Notes: generated by a model from the letters alone, not told the origin. Positions 19,695 through 29,929 are shown, counted from the first letter of the stretch. The stretch is 64,000 bases of DNA from Ancrocorticia sp. (GCA_022648165.1 JALCLX010000004.1:62001-126000); one strand, 5' to 3'. Translations and numbers: made by a program.

Positions 19695-20537
19695 GTGAGT
19701 GTCACACCGCCATCGATATACCTCGCCCATCTTCACCCACGGCTCGTCGTCACGGATCTGGATGGGACGCTTCTTGACGGTGATGGGAAGATTCCCGGCG
19801 CCCTGTGGCCTCTCTTGCAGAAGCTTGCAGCGCGTGGCATTGTGTTTTGCCCGGCCAGTGGCCGTCAGTACCATACGCTGGCCACTATGTTTGAGAGCAG
19901 CCTTTCTGGTATGCCGATCATTGCGGAAAACGGTGCCTATGTGATGCGCGACGGAGCAGAAATCTCTGCCACACCGCTGGACCGATCGTTTGTCACCCGC
20001 ACGGTGCGGCGGCTGCGCGCACTCGCAAAGTCCGGCGTGCAACTGGCGGTAGTACTTGCTGGGAAAAATGCCGCATACGTGGAATGTGATGATCCGGTGT
20101 TCCTCGCCGAAGTGGCGCGCTATTACCAGGCTCGCCGCCTCATGGCAGACCAGTTGGCGGCGCGCGATGAAATACTCAAGATTGCGATTTACGCTTTTCA
20201 GGATGCGGAACGCGACGTGTATCCGCACGTTGCGGATCTGAGATCCGCCCACGGCGTCGTCGTATCCGGGAAAAACTGGGTGGATATCATGGATAGCCAC
20301 GTCAACAAGGGCACAGCGGTTCGCGCCCTCCAGCGTGCGCTGGGCGTATCTGCCGCCCAGACACTCGCCTTCGGAGACTATCTCAACGATCTGGAGATGC
20401 TGCAGGCAGCCGACTACTCGTTTGCCACCGCCAACGCCCATTCGGCGATCCTCGCCTGCGCCCGCTTCCGCGCACCAGCAAATACGGCGGGTGGTGTTAT
20501 TGATGTGTTGACGCACGTGGTGGATGCCGGCAATTAG
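19695..20537 (+). CDS. HAD-superfamily (Cof-type, IIB) phosphatase
   Basis: 280 residues. Motif I is [25 protein letters not shown] and the motif IV region [23 protein letters not shown] define the Cof/YidA group, which dephosphorylates sugar phosphates or flavin-type metabolites. A cap domain lies between about 85 and 185. The substrate cannot be assigned. The start is GTG 19695, apparently leaderless. It ends 4 nt into the convergent der gene (tail-to-tail overlap). Confidence 0.88.
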   Translation: MSVTPPSIYLAHLHPRLVVTDLDGTLLDGDGKIPGALWPLLQKLAARGIVFCPASGRQYHTLATMFESSLSGMPIIAENGAYVMRDGAEISATPLDRSFVTRTVRRLRALAKSGVQLAVVLAGKNAAYVECDDPVFLAEVARYYQARRLMADQLAARDEILKIAIYAFQDAERDVYPHVADLRSAHGVVVSGKNWVDIMDSHVNKGTAVRALQRALGVSAAQTLAFGDYLNDLEMLQAADYSFATANAHSAILACARFRAPANTAGGVIDVLTHVVDAGN

Positions 20538-22015
20538 CGCCGCGCACGCCGTTCGCGCACGCGCACCGAGATCTCAATTGGTGTGCCGGTAAACCCAAAG
20601 TTCTCCCGCAATTGATTCTCAATGAAACGCCGGTAACCCGCTTCGAGGAAGCCGGATGCGAAGAGGACGAAACGCGGCGGGCGCGCGGAAGGCTGTGTGG
20701 CAAAAAGGATCCGCGGCTGCTTTCCCCCGCGTACCGGATGTGGATGTGCCGCTGTCACTTCACCGAGGAATGCGTTCAGCTTTCCGGTGGGAATCCGAGT
20801 CTGCCACGATTCAAGTGCCCGGCCCATCGCCCGCGTCAACCGGTTCGTGTGCCAGCCCGTGAGCGCGGAAAGATTCACTCGTTCGGCCCACGTGAGCTGT
20901 ACCATCTCGCGTTCCAATTCGGATTCGAGATCGCGGCGCCGCCATTCGTCTACCATATCCCACTTGTTCGCGACGACGACGAGCGCGCGCCCCGCGTCCG
21001 CAACATGCTGGACCACGCGGATATCTTGTTCCGTGACCGGCTGGGATGCATCGATCAGTACCAAGCCCAACTCCGCTTGTTCCAGCGCGGCCGCAGTGCG
21101 CAGGGAGGCGTAATAATCCGCACCTCGAGTCTGGTTGATTTTGCGGCGGATTCCCGCCGTGTCCACGAAGGTCCACGGCGTTCCGTCTAACCATACCGTC
21201 TCATCCACCGGATCGCGTGTGGTTCCTGCCTGCTCGTCCACCACCACGCGTTCAGAGCCGGTGAGCTTGTTGAGCAGTGAGGATTTCCCGACGTTGGGGC
21301 GCCCCACCAGCGCGATACGATGCGGTCCGCCCTGGGGTGCCGTGCCCGCCACAGCTGAATGTTCTGGCAGCACGTCGACGATTCTGTCGAGTAGGTCTCC
21401 GGTTCCGCGGCCGTGCAAGGCAGACACTGCGTATGGTTCGCCAAGTCCCAGCCCCCACAGCACGGCGGCATCGGATTCCTGCACCGCCGAATCCACCTTG
21501 TTGGCAACAAGTATCACGGGCTTGTTCGCTGCGCGCAGCAGCCGCACCATCTGTTCGTCCGTGGTCGTGATACCTACCGTGGCATCAACCACCAGTGCTA
21601 CCGCATCGGCCGCGTCGATCGCGGCTTCCGCCTGCCGCGCCACCGCCGCATCGATTCCTGCAACATCCGTTTCCCAACCGCCCGTGTCGAGCAGCGTGAA
21701 CTGCCGGCCATTCCAGGACGCCGGGTAAGCCACGCGGTCGCGCGTCACTCCTGGGGTGTCTTGCACCACCGCTACCCGTTTGCCAACGATCCGATTCACC
21801 AGACTGGACTTGCCAACATTCGGGCGTCCAAGCACCGCAAGCACAGGCAACGCGGCGCGCTGAACAGGTTTCTGCTCCGTGTCTGTCTCCAGAACCGCCA
21901 GGTCCTCATCAGTGAGCTCGTATCCCGCCAAATTCTCGCGCAATACATCAACCTTGCGCTCGTAGGAATCTCCCTCGTCATGCACCGTGGCCTCGTCGGG
22001 GGTATGTGTACTCAT
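20534..22015 (-). CDS. der: ribosome biogenesis GTPase Der (EngA)
   Basis: 493-residue tandem GTPase for 50S maturation. Two G domains with GRPNVGKSS motifs (about 63 and 238), both with DTPG/DTAG-type G3 and NKVD/NKWD G4, then a C-terminal KH-like domain ending in RVRERRARR. An acidic N-terminal extension of about 55 residues precedes the first domain. The start overlaps the TyrA-Cmk stop as ATGA, the conserved cmk-der coupling. Confidence 0.97.
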   Translation of the reverse strand: MSTHTPDEATVHDEGDSYERKVDVLRENLAGYELTDEDLAVLETDTEQKPVQRAALPVLAVLGRPNVGKSSLVNRIVGKRVAVVQDTPGVTRDRVAYPASWNGRQFTLLDTGGWETDVAGIDAAVARQAEAAIDAADAVALVVDATVGITTTDEQMVRLLRAANKPVILVANKVDSAVQESDAAVLWGLGLGEPYAVSALHGRGTGDLLDRIVDVLPEHSAVAGTAPQGGPHRIALVGRPNVGKSSLLNKLTGSERVVVDEQAGTTRDPVDETVWLDGTPWTFVDTAGIRRKINQTRGADYYASLRTAAALEQAELGLVLIDASQPVTEQDIRVVQHVADAGRALVVVANKWDMVDEWRRRDLESELEREMVQLTWAERVNLSALTGWHTNRLTRAMGRALESWQTRIPTGKLNAFLGEVTAAHPHPVRGGKQPRILFATQPSARPPRFVLFASGFLEAGYRRFIENQLRENFGFTGTPIEISVRVRERRARR

Positions 22016-23778
22016 CGCTTCTCCTTGACCAGGTGGATGATGGTGGCGACGACGTCGTCGATACTGAGCGCCGAAGAATCGATAGTGGTGACGCCATCGG
22101 ACGCCGTCATGAACTGTGAGACTGTGGCGTCTGCGCGATCCCTGTCCACCACTTCGGAACGCGTCTGGGCAAGCGCGGCAGCGTCCGTGCTTCCGCGAAC
22201 CTCGCGTGCCCGGCGAACGAGGCGGGTTTCCTCCGAGGCTGTCAACAGAATCCTCACATCCGCATCCGGAGCAACAACGGTTGTAATGTCCCTGCCTTCA
22301 GCGATGATTCCATTGCGCGCATGCGTGATGATCTCACGCTGGCGCCGCTTCATCTCTGCGCGCACGTCCAGGTTGACGGCCACGCGTGAGACGACCCGAG
22401 AGAGCTCCGGCGTGCGGATCGCTTCCGTAATGTCGACGCCGCCACACACGATGGTCTGCTTGTTCGGGTCCAGTGGCATCTGGAGCGGCATGTCGCGTGT
22501 CGCTGTTGCCACAGCGTCGTGATCGTCCAGATCGATTCCCTGATGCTCACACCACCATGCGGCAGCGCGGTACATCGCACCTGTGTCCAGGTATCCGATG
22601 CCGAGTTCTTCGGCGACCCTGCGTGAGACGGTGGATTTCCCAGAGCCTGACGGGCCATCAACGGCGATCGTGATTCCCACGTGCTTTTTTCCTTCCATGA
22701 TGACATCCCAGCCGCGCGCCTCCAGTGACCAGGCGAGCGTATCAGCCTCAGTGGGCAGCACCGAGAGCGTGGCCCGCCCCACGCGCTGCCCAACCGAATG
22801 CTCCAGCTGCAAGTCTTCGATATTGACGCCCACATCGCCCACTTCGGTGAAGAGCCGTCCCAGTTCCCCCGGACGATCCGGGACCAACACGATGACATCG
22901 GCGTATCGGCGCGGAGCACCGCCATGTTTCCCCGGAATACGGGACACCCCATCGTTACCGCGCGCAATGACTCGCGTCACTCCTGCAAGAACACCTGGTG
23001 CAAACGTATCGGATTCCGCCGGCGCCAATGCGGCGATCAGATCGCCCAGCGCGGCATGGATAGGGCCGAGCACGTTGCGCACGGCCTCCGCGTTTCCGGC
23101 GATGATACTGGCCCACAGTTCCGAATCCGAGTGCGCAATGCGCGTGACATCGCGCAGCCCCTGGCCGCTGAGCGCCAGCGATTCCGCGGGCGCCTTCCGC
23201 AACGCACCCGCTACCAGTGACGACATGAGCTGCGGCATATGAGACACCAGAGCCACAGATCTATCGTGGTCTTGCGGCGCCATCAGAATAGGCAATGCAC
23301 CCATGTCAAGGGCGAATTGCTTCATAGTGTCCACCGTTTCCTCCGCATTATCCTGCGAAGGGGTGATCACCCACGGGCGGCCGGCGAAGAGATCGGCATC
23401 GGCGGCGATCGCGCCCGAACGCTCGCGGCCCGCCATCGGATGCGAACCGATGTATCGCCGCGAATCGTGATGAGATGCAACAGCCTCCACGACGCGCGTT
23501 TTCACAGACGCCACGTCCGTCACGATGGCGTGGGGGAATCGATCGAGGGCCTTGCGCACTACGCTCGCGGCTACGTCCGGAGGAACGGCGACGACGACGA
23601 GTACCGGCTCCGGAGATTCCAGCGTTCGTATGTCCCCCGCACCCAAATCGCGCGCCAGAGCCAAAGCCGCAGGCGAGGCATCTTCAAGCTGCACTTCAGC
23701 CCCCTTGCGGCGTGCCTGAAGCCCAAGCGATGCCCCAAGAAGACCCGAACCAATAACGAGGAGAGGTGAAGGCACCAT
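22012..23778 (-). CDS. tyrA-cmk: fused prephenate dehydrogenase (with ACT domain) - cytidylate kinase
   Basis: 588 residues in one uninterrupted frame. Residues 1-290: NAD-binding [10 protein letters not shown] and catalytic [12 protein letters not shown] of prephenate dehydrogenase (tyrosine synthesis). Residues 294-360: an ACT domain ([18 protein letters not shown]), the usual amino-acid sensor. Residues 367-588: cytidylate kinase, P-loop GPSGSGKS 375-382, [14 protein letters not shown] and [14 protein letters not shown] (CMP to CDP). At the junction the code reads ATG GAA GGA AAA AAG CAC GTG: an AAGGA 9 nt before an in-frame GTG (22680) and an A_AAA_AAG slippery heptamer (22690-22684). Start ATG 23778 is 4 nt after rluB. 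Fusion in-frame as given; a frame error would need a compensating one. Confidence 0.9.
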   Translation of the reverse strand: MVPSPLLVIGSGLLGASLGLQARRKGAEVQLEDASPAALALARDLGAGDIRTLESPEPVLVVVAVPPDVAASVVRKALDRFPHAIVTDVASVKTRVVEAVASHHDSRRYIGSHPMAGRERSGAIAADADLFAGRPWVITPSQDNAEETVDTMKQFALDMGALPILMAPQDHDRSVALVSHMPQLMSSLVAGALRKAPAESLALSGQGLRDVTRIAHSDSELWASIIAGNAEAVRNVLGPIHAALGDLIAALAPAESDTFAPGVLAGVTRVIARGNDGVSRIPGKHGGAPRRYADVIVLVPDRPGELGRLFTEVGDVGVNIEDLQLEHSVGQRVGRATLSVLPTEADTLAWSLEARGWDVIMEGKKHVGITIAVDGPSGSGKSTVSRRVAEELGIGYLDTGAMYRAAAWWCEHQGIDLDDHDAVATATRDMPLQMPLDPNKQTIVCGGVDITEAIRTPELSRVVSRVAVNLDVRAEMKRRQREIITHARNGIIAEGRDITTVVAPDADVRILLTASEETRLVRRAREVRGSTDAAALAQTRSEVVDRDRADATVSQFMTASDGVTTIDSSALSIDDVVATIIHLVKEKR

Positions 23779-23782
23779 CGCG

Positions 23783-24523
23783 TTACATTCCCACTGAATG
23801 CATGAGCGCGGAGAGTTCACTCCCCGCAATCCGGCGAATCTTCCCGGGCTTCAGATGTCCCACCTCGATAGTCCCGAACTTGATTCTCACAAGCTCCATG
23901 ACCGGATGGTGTACCTCCTCCATGATGCGACGCACGATACGATTGCGCCCGGAGTGCAGCGTCAATTCCACGATCGAATTGCGCGGCGATGATTCGCGCA
24001 AAATGAATTTGTCCACATGAACTGGACCATCGTCAAGCACGATTCCCTTTTCGAGTACTCTGCCGAGGCCACGCGTAACGGCCCCTTCAACGCGCGCAAC
24101 GTACGTCTTGGGAACCCGGTACTTGGGATGGGTGAGCCGGTGGGTCAATTCGCCGTCGTTCGATAACAAAATCAGGCCCTCGGTGTCTTGATCCAGGCGC
24201 CCCACGTTGAAAAGCCGTTCGGGCAGATCCTCCACGTACTGGGCCAGGCTGGGCCTGTCAAATTCGTCGTGCATCGTGGAGACCACCCCCGGCGGCTTGT
24301 ATAACGCCACTGTGAGCTTCGAAGAATCGGCGGCGATCGGTACCCCGTCCACATGAATCCGGACCTTCGTCGGATCTACCCGCATACCTAGTTCGGTGAT
24401 TATCTGGCCATTGACGGTGACCCGTCCCTCGGAGATGAGATTCTCGCACAGGCGGCGCGAACCCACCCCCGCGTGCGCCATGACCTTCTGGAGGCGCTCT
24501 CCATTCGGATCGTACAGATTCAT
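23783..24523 (-). CDS. rluB: 23S rRNA pseudouridine synthase (RluB family)
   Basis: 246 residues: an N-terminal S4 RNA-binding domain (ERLQKVMAHAGVGSRRLCENLISEGRV) and an RsuA/RluB-type catalytic domain with the Asp-containing motif GRLDQDTEGL and the GRNRIVRRIME segment. It makes pseudouridine in 23S rRNA near position 2605 (family knowledge). The ATGA overlap with scpB signals coupling; scpA-scpB-rluB-cmk-der is the standard order. Confidence 0.93.
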   Translation of the reverse strand: MNLYDPNGERLQKVMAHAGVGSRRLCENLISEGRVTVNGQIITELGMRVDPTKVRIHVDGVPIAADSSKLTVALYKPPGVVSTMHDEFDRPSLAQYVEDLPERLFNVGRLDQDTEGLILLSNDGELTHRLTHPKYRVPKTYVARVEGAVTRGLGRVLEKGIVLDDGPVHVDKFILRESSPRNSIVELTLHSGRNRIVRRIMEEVHHPVMELVRIKFGTIEVGHLKPGKIRRIAGSELSALMHSVGM

Positions 24524-25095
24524 CGCATGTCCTTTGCTACTTCGTCCAATTCGGACGCTTCAGGAAGATATGGGGCGAGCGGTGCGAGCTCCGAAAGCGA
24601 GTTGATCCCCATTGCCTCCAGGAAGTACGGAGTTGTGCCATAGAGGATCGCCCCGTTCGTCTCCGTCGTGCCCACCTCGCAAATCAAACCGCGCGTCTGA
24701 AGCGTGCGAACAACCGAATCTACACTAACACCTCGCACTGACGCTATTTGGGAGCGCGTCACCGGTTGCTTATAGGCGATGACTGCCAGTGTTTCCAGTG
24801 CGGGTAGCGAAAGCTTCCCGGATTCGTCTGCCACTACGTGAGCGGCCACAATATCTGCATAGCGTGCGTTGGTGTACAGCCGCCATCCGCCTCCGACCTC
24901 ACGCACCTCGATGCCTCGAATCCGGCCCCCGTGACGTCCGGCATACTCTGCTGCGAGCTCCCGGAGCAGGGCATCTGCCTGTGCCTCCGTCACTGAAATT
25001 GCCTGTGCAAGCACAGCTGTGGGAACGGGCTCTGCAGCTACCAGGAGCAGCGCTTCAAGCGCCCCGAGTAGCTGGTTCTTTTCAGCACTGTCCAC
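24520..25095 (-). CDS. scpB: segregation and condensation protein B
   Basis: 191-residue winged-helix kleisin-associated subunit of the SMC-ScpAB condensin. Core motifs LEALLLVA, LSLPALETLAVIAYKQPVTRSQIASVRGV and the C-terminal YGTTPYFLEAMGINSLSELAPL are present. GTG 25095 is chosen because AAGGAGGT lies about 8 nt upstream; the GTG at 25104 directly abuts that site. It overlaps scpA by 14 nt. Confidence 0.95.
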   Translation of the reverse strand: MDSAEKNQLLGALEALLLVAAEPVPTAVLAQAISVTEAQADALLRELAAEYAGRHGGRIRGIEVREVGGGWRLYTNARYADIVAAHVVADESGKLSLPALETLAVIAYKQPVTRSQIASVRGVSVDSVVRTLQTRGLICEVGTTETNGAILYGTTPYFLEAMGINSLSELAPLAPYLPEASELDEVAKDMR

Positions 25096-25870
25096 AGCTT
25101 TCACCTCCTTGCACTGTGAGGCCTATAAGAAGTGGCCCCAAAGGTTGCTCTTGCGTAACCATAATTTCACCGTGGCGCATCATCTCGAGGATCGCCATAA
25201 AGCGGGAGACAACCGTGGCCCGATTCGGCGCATCTGCACACAGATCAGCAAATGTCCGGGGCCGCGCACCGATGTGGTCGCGCACATATTGTACTTGGGA
25301 CGAAACAGAGACCAACGGATCGTGCAGTTGCGCGATTGGGAGCAACGGTTCCTCTTTGTTGCGCGAAGCAGCGACCGCCAATAGTGCCAAATCCTCGATC
25401 CCAATCGGCAACCGTACCTCGGGCAAAGCCCGCGCGTACTGTTCTTCGAGGGGCACCGCACGCGCGACGCGCAACGACTGCGCTTCGAGTCTTCTCCCAA
25501 AGTCTGCGGCGACCTCTTTGAATGCACGGTACTGGAGCAAACGCGCGAAAAGAAGATCACGCTGTTCTATGTATTCAAACTCCTCCTCGTCGCGAGTCTC
25601 GTGTGGCAACAAGTGAGCCAATTTGATATCGAGCAGCGTGGCACCGACGACGAGAAACTCGCTGACCACTGAGAGATCGTATTCCCTCAAGGAGGAAACG
25701 TAAGCGATGAACTCGTCTGTGACCGCGGCGAGCGCTACCTCCGTCACATCGAGCTTCTTCTTTGCGATCAACGACAGCAGAACAGAGAACGGACCGGAGA
25801 ATACGTCCAGCTCTACTGCGAAAGTCGAGGCGCCGCGATCGTCGCTCAGGAACAGGGGCTCTACGCGCAT
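25082..25870 (-). CDS. scpA: segregation and condensation protein A
   Basis: 262-residue kleisin that bridges SMC heads. The N-terminal VELDVFSGPFSVLLSLIAKKKLDVTEVALAAVTDEF and the DLSVVSEFLVVGATLLDIKLAHLLP helices are diagnostic; the C-terminal winged helix is near RATVVSRFMAILEMMRHGEI. It overlaps parA by 10 nt and scpB by 14 nt, so the three are translated as a coupled set. Confidence 0.95.
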   Translation of the reverse strand: MRVEPLFLSDDRGASTFAVELDVFSGPFSVLLSLIAKKKLDVTEVALAAVTDEFIAYVSSLREYDLSVVSEFLVVGATLLDIKLAHLLPHETRDEEEFEYIEQRDLLFARLLQYRAFKEVAADFGRRLEAQSLRVARAVPLEEQYARALPEVRLPIGIEDLALLAVAASRNKEEPLLPIAQLHDPLVSVSSQVQYVRDHIGARPRTFADLCADAPNRATVVSRFMAILEMMRHGEIMVTQEQPLGPLLIGLTVQGGESCGQC

Positions 25871-26709
25871 TGCCCGCGGTAGATGATCTCACGCGCCAGC
25901 CGCCTGTACGCCTGCGCTCCCGGATGGTTCGGTGCGTACTGGGTGATCGGCTGAGCCGCGATCGTAGCATCGGGGAACTTCACAGTGCGCGCAATATAAG
26001 TGGAATAGACCTTGTCACCAAAGCCCTCCCGCACAGACGCCATCACTTCCCGGGAATGGAGCGTGCGCAGGTCGATCATGGTGAGGAGCACACCGTCCAG
26101 CTGCAAGCGCGGGTTGAGCCGGTCCTGTACGCGATCGATCTGTTCAGTGAGCAGCGCAACACCACGCATGGCAAAGTATTCGGCTTCCAATGGGATGATG
26201 ACGCCGTGCGCGGCGGTTAGCGCATTGACTGTCAAGAGCCCCAGTGACGGCTGGCAATCGATGATGATGAGATCATAAACGTCCATGACAGGCCGCAGTA
26301 CTCGGCTCAGCGCCTGTTCACGCGCAACCTCGTTGATCAGCACAATTTCGGCAGCTGAGAGGTCGATGTTAGCGGGCGCAATATCGAGGTTGGGCACACC
26401 AGTGGGCACGATAATCTTCGTGATATCAGGTTTCGCTGCGATCAACTCGTTGTAAATGGTGCGGTCCATCTCGCGCGCGTTAACGCCGAGACCGGCACTG
26501 GCCGCCCCTTGCGGATCGAAATCAATGACGAGCACCTTCCGGCCGTATTCTGCCAGTGCGGCGGCCAAATTGATGGTGGTGGTGGTCTTTCCCACTCCAC
26601 CCTTTTGGTTGGACATCGCGATGACGCGCGCTGGACCATGCGAATGGAGTGCATCGGGCGCAGGAAAATCGTCATCAAACCCGGGCAGCAGGGATTCTTG
26701 TTCAGTCAC
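25861..26709 (-). CDS. parA: ParA-family ATPase (Soj-like) of the scpAB operon
   Basis: 282 residues. Deviant Walker A KGGVGKTT is at residues 36-43, with FDPQGAASAGLG and the IIIDCQPSLGLLTVNAL motif. Start is GTG 26709 with AGGATGGGA upstream. It lies 13 nt after xerD and overlaps scpA. This is the scp-linked ParA found in many actinobacteria and distinct from the oriC-linked parAB pair; no parB or parS-like site is visible here. Likely helps chromosome segregation or SMC loading, by context. Confidence 0.9.
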   Translation of the reverse strand: MTEQESLLPGFDDDFPAPDALHSHGPARVIAMSNQKGGVGKTTTTINLAAALAEYGRKVLVIDFDPQGAASAGLGVNAREMDRTIYNELIAAKPDITKIIVPTGVPNLDIAPANIDLSAAEIVLINEVAREQALSRVLRPVMDVYDLIIIDCQPSLGLLTVNALTAAHGVIIPLEAEYFAMRGVALLTEQIDRVQDRLNPRLQLDGVLLTMIDLRTLHSREVMASVREGFGDKVYSTYIARTVKFPDATIAAQPITQYAPNHPGAQAYRRLAREIIYRGQCA

Positions 26710-26722
26710 AGTCCCATCCTAA

Positions 26723-27637
26723 CTAAGTAATGGCGCGCGGGTGTGCTGCTGCATAGACCTCACGTACTGTGTCCCGTGAGACCATGGTGTAAATCTGCGT
26801 TGTCGTCACAGAGGCGTGCCCCAACAACTCCTGTACTACACGCACATCCGCTCCTCCTTGAAGGAGGTGCGTGGCGAAGGAGTGCCGCAGGCTATGGGGG
26901 GAGATATGGGTAGTCACATGTGCGCGCTCGGCAGCTTCTTGGATGATGGCCCATGCACTTTGCCGCGAAAGCGGCCTGCCGCGCTTGTTGAGGAAGAGGA
27001 ATGGGGAGCCGATGCCGTGCGCCGCAAGCGCGGGGCGCCCTCGAACGGTGTAGGCGGCAAGCGCCTTCATGGCGTACGAACCAAGTGGCACAACGCGTTC
27101 CTTTCTTCCCTTGCCGAATAAGCGCACGGTACGTTCTGCGGCATCGACATCGTCCGCTGTCAACGTGACTGCCTCAGAGATCCGCGCACCCGTCCCGTAC
27201 AATAGTTCCAGCAGAGCGCGATCACGCAAACCTACCGGATTATCCGTTGGCGTCGATTCGATCAGTCGCGTCACCTCTTCGATCGTCAATGCGTGCGGCA
27301 AGCGGCTCGGTATCTTGGGAGGGCGCACATCGGCTGCCGGATTGACCTGCGTCATTCCTTCCTCCAGTGCGAAGCGGTGGAAGGACCGCACACTGGTCAT
27401 GGCTCGCGCAATCGACGTCGTTGCCAATCCGGGTAAGTCTTCTGCAAAGGAAGCGACATCCTCTTCCGTGACGTCCGCTATCCGCTCCACCCCACGGGCT
27501 TTTAAATGCGCGAGATATTTGACGAGGTCGCGGCGATATGCTGCGACCGTATTGGCTGACATCGCGCGCTCAATCGACACGTAGGCCAGGTATTGCCGAA
27601 CCGCACTTTCCAAAGAGGTTCCTAAGCCGTGTCCCAT
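26723..27637 (-). CDS. xerD: site-specific tyrosine recombinase XerD
   Basis: 304-residue chromosome-dimer resolvase acting at dif with XerC. The catalytic residues are all present: Arg in GTGARISE, Lys in GKGRKER, H-x-x-R in HSLRHS, His in LLGHAS and Tyr in TTQIYT. The length is typical and no integron or phage context is present, so this is the housekeeping enzyme. ATG 27637 has no Shine-Dalgarno but follows a consensus TATGAT by 6 nt, indicating a leaderless mRNA. First gene of the operon through der. Confidence 0.95.
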   Translation of the reverse strand: MGHGLGTSLESAVRQYLAYVSIERAMSANTVAAYRRDLVKYLAHLKARGVERIADVTEEDVASFAEDLPGLATTSIARAMTSVRSFHRFALEEGMTQVNPAADVRPPKIPSRLPHALTIEEVTRLIESTPTDNPVGLRDRALLELLYGTGARISEAVTLTADDVDAAERTVRLFGKGRKERVVPLGSYAMKALAAYTVRGRPALAAHGIGSPFLFLNKRGRPLSRQSAWAIIQEAAERAHVTTHISPHSLRHSFATHLLQGGADVRVVQELLGHASVTTTQIYTMVSRDTVREVYAAAHPRAIT

Positions 27638-27643
27638 AGAGCG

Positions 27644-27649
27644 ATCATA
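27644..27649 (-). promoter_or_regulatory. -10 element for leaderless xerD mRNA
   Basis: TATGAT on the minus strand with 6 nt (CGCTCT) to the xerD ATG; this puts the predicted transcription start on the A of ATG. No strong -35 is visible. Confidence 0.6.
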
Positions 27650-27695
27650 GGCGATTCGTAGGACTGAGTGCCTCGCCCAGCCCAGTCAGCCAATG

Positions 27696-27701
27696 TAGAA
27701 T
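27696..27701 (+). promoter_or_regulatory. putative tkt -10 element
   Basis: TAGAAT on the plus strand about 37 nt before the tkt ATG, leaving a leader of about 30 nt that contains AGGAAGGA. The -35 region is weak. Confidence 0.4.
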
Positions 27702-27737
27702 AACTGCTGGTGAAATCACACGAGGAAGGAATACTCC

Positions 27738-29816
27738 ATGGCGGAGCTTACGTGGACAGAACTTGACCAGCGAGCGGTAGAAACAGGGCGGGCGCTCGCT
27801 GCGGACGCAGTAGAGAAGGCAGGTAACGGGCACCCCGGCACCGCGATCTCGCTGTCCCCCGCCGCCTATCTCCTTTTCCAAAAGGTCATGCGGCATGACC
27901 CGCAGGATGCCACGTGGCTTGGCCGCGACCGCTTCGTCTTATCGATCGGCCATTCGTCTGTCACGCTGTACAACCAGCTCTACTTCGCCGGCTATGGACT
28001 CGAGCTCGACGATCTAAAATCCCTGCGCACCTGGGGTTCCCTCACACCCGGGCACCCCGAATATGGGCACACCAAGGGCGTGGAGATGACGACTGGGCCG
28101 CTTGGCCAGGGCCTCGCTTCGGCCGTTGGAATGGCGATGGCTGCCCGGCGCGAACGCGGTCTTTTCGACCCGGATGCGCCGGAAGGCGAATCGCCTTTCG
28201 ATCACTTCGTCTACGTGTTCGCGGGTGAAGGCTGCCTGGAAGAAGGTATTACCTCGGAAGCTTCTTCGCTTGCCGGCACCCAGGAATTGGGCAATCTGAT
28301 TCTCATCTGGGATGACAACCGTATCTCGATCGAAGACGATACGAAGATTGCGTTCTCAGAAGATGTTCTCAAGCGTTATGAGGCCTACGGTTGGCATACG
28401 CAACACGTCGATTGGACGCACGGAGGCACTCACTATAAGGAAGACGTCCCGGCGTTGTATCAGGCAATCCAGGCGGCACAAGCTGAGACGGGCCGCCCGT
28501 CAATTATTCGCCTCTCCACAATTATGGCCTGGCCGTGCCCCACCAAGCAGGGCACTGGTGCTGCTCATGGCTCCGCGCTCGGCGCCGAGGAAATTGCCGG
28601 GCTCAAGAAAATCATTGGGCTCGATCCTACGAAGTCCTTTGACGTGGCACCGGAGGTGATTGAGCACACCCGTTCGCAGGCACACGATCGCGCACAGCTG
28701 GCTCGCGCCGCATGGGATAAGGCGATGGCTTCCTGGCGCGCTGCGCATCCCGAGCGTGCCGCCCTGCTGGATCGCCTACAGAAGAAGGAACTCCCGGAAA
28801 ATTGGAAAAATGCACTTCCCACCTACGAACCGGGGACCTCACTCGCCACACGGGCCGCATCGGGACAGGTGCTCACGGCACTCGCCCCCGTTCTGCCAGA
28901 ATTGTGGGGCGGTTCAGCGGATCTCGCCGGATCGAATAACACCACAATGAAGGGCGAGCCTTCGTTCCTTCCTGAAGATCGCGTCTCTCGCGCCTGGCCC
29001 GGTAATAAATACGGCAGAACTCTTCACTTCGGCATCCGCGAACACGCAATGGGCGCCATCGTCAACGGCATCACCTTGCATGGACTCACACGCGTGTACG
29101 GCGGAACGTTCTTCGTCTTCTCGGATTACATGCGCGGTGCGGTGCGGCTCGCTGCTCTGATGAATATCCCTTCAATCTTTGTGTGGACTCACGATTCGAT
29201 TGGCGTGGGCGAAGATGGACCGACCCACCAGCCAATCGAGCATCTGTGGTCATACCGCGCAATTCCCGGGCTCTCCATCGTCCGCCCTGCCGACGCTAAT
29301 GAAACCGCAGCGGCGTGGGCACATATCATCGAACAGAACCACGGCGGCCCAGCAGGCTTGGTGCTCTCACGTCAAGGCCTTCCTGTGCTCGAAGGGACTC
29401 GTGCAGAGGGAGTCGCTCGGGGCGGATACGTTCTGGCGGACTCCCCCACTGGCACAGTGGACGTCCAGCTGCTCGCCACTGGATCCGAAGTGCAGCTCGC
29501 GCTTGCGGCGCGCACGAGCCTGGAAGCAGAAGGTATTGGCGCCCGCGTCATCTCCTTGCCGTGCCTCGAGTGGTTCGAAGAGCAGACGCAGGAGTATCGC
29601 GATTCGGTCATCTTGCCAGGCGTGAAGGCCCGCGTCTCCGTAGAGGCAGGAGCCACCTTTGGATGGGCCCGCTACGTGGGCGATGCCGGCCGCAGCGTTG
29701 GTATCGCTCATTACGGAGCGTCGGCCGCTGGCAGCGTGCTCTTCGAAAAGTTCGGTATTACCGCAGACGCGGTAACCACGGCAGCGCGCGAATCCCTCGC
29801 CGCAACGCGCGCCTGA
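27738..29816 (+). CDS. tkt: transketolase
   Basis: 692-residue TPP-dependent enzyme of the non-oxidative pentose phosphate pathway. TPP-binding region GEGCLEEGITSEASSLAG...WDDN, N-terminal AGNGHPGTAISLSP, and the second pyrimidine domain with GIREHAMGAIVNG. The usual GDG aspartate that coordinates the metal reads Glu here. SD AGGAAGGA precedes ATG 27738. First of a plus-strand tkt-zwf-opcA group; tal, which usually lies between tkt and zwf in actinobacteria, is absent. A perfect hairpin follows the stop codon. Confidence 0.95.
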   Translation: MAELTWTELDQRAVETGRALAADAVEKAGNGHPGTAISLSPAAYLLFQKVMRHDPQDATWLGRDRFVLSIGHSSVTLYNQLYFAGYGLELDDLKSLRTWGSLTPGHPEYGHTKGVEMTTGPLGQGLASAVGMAMAARRERGLFDPDAPEGESPFDHFVYVFAGEGCLEEGITSEASSLAGTQELGNLILIWDDNRISIEDDTKIAFSEDVLKRYEAYGWHTQHVDWTHGGTHYKEDVPALYQAIQAAQAETGRPSIIRLSTIMAWPCPTKQGTGAAHGSALGAEEIAGLKKIIGLDPTKSFDVAPEVIEHTRSQAHDRAQLARAAWDKAMASWRAAHPERAALLDRLQKKELPENWKNALPTYEPGTSLATRAASGQVLTALAPVLPELWGGSADLAGSNNTTMKGEPSFLPEDRVSRAWPGNKYGRTLHFGIREHAMGAIVNGITLHGLTRVYGGTFFVFSDYMRGAVRLAALMNIPSIFVWTHDSIGVGEDGPTHQPIEHLWSYRAIPGLSIVRPADANETAAAWAHIIEQNHGGPAGLVLSRQGLPVLEGTRAEGVARGGYVLADSPTGTVDVQLLATGSEVQLALAARTSLEAEGIGARVISLPCLEWFEEQTQEYRDSVILPGVKARVSVEAGATFGWARYVGDAGRSVGIAHYGASAAGSVLFEKFGITADAVTTAARESLAATRA

Positions 29817-29823
29817 AGCATCT

Positions 29824-29866
29824 GAAGGGGCCCACCGGAAGTTTGAAAGTTCCGGTGGGCCCCTTC
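29824..29866. terminator. 17-bp perfect inverted repeat after tkt
   Basis: Arms 29824-29840 and 29850-29866 are exact reverse complements (GAAGGGGCCCACCGGAA and its complement) around a 9-nt loop. No U tract follows, so it is called a terminator from its position and from similar elements elsewhere in the window. Confidence 0.65.
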
Positions 29867-29929
29867 GCTGCACGTGAACCACGCAGCAAAAACTCGCCGC
29901 AGCGTCCAAGCTGTGCGATAGTGATAGCC

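Noticed and set aside
26723-27637. Tyrosine recombinase as a sign of a mobile element
   Set aside because: Length, motifs and the xerD-parA-scpAB context indicate housekeeping XerD; no att-like repeats or cargo are present.
29315-29929. Long N-terminal extension of the zwf frame inside tkt
   Set aside because: It overlaps the C-terminal third of tkt in another frame and crosses the post-tkt hairpin; G6PDH homology begins just after ATG 29930.
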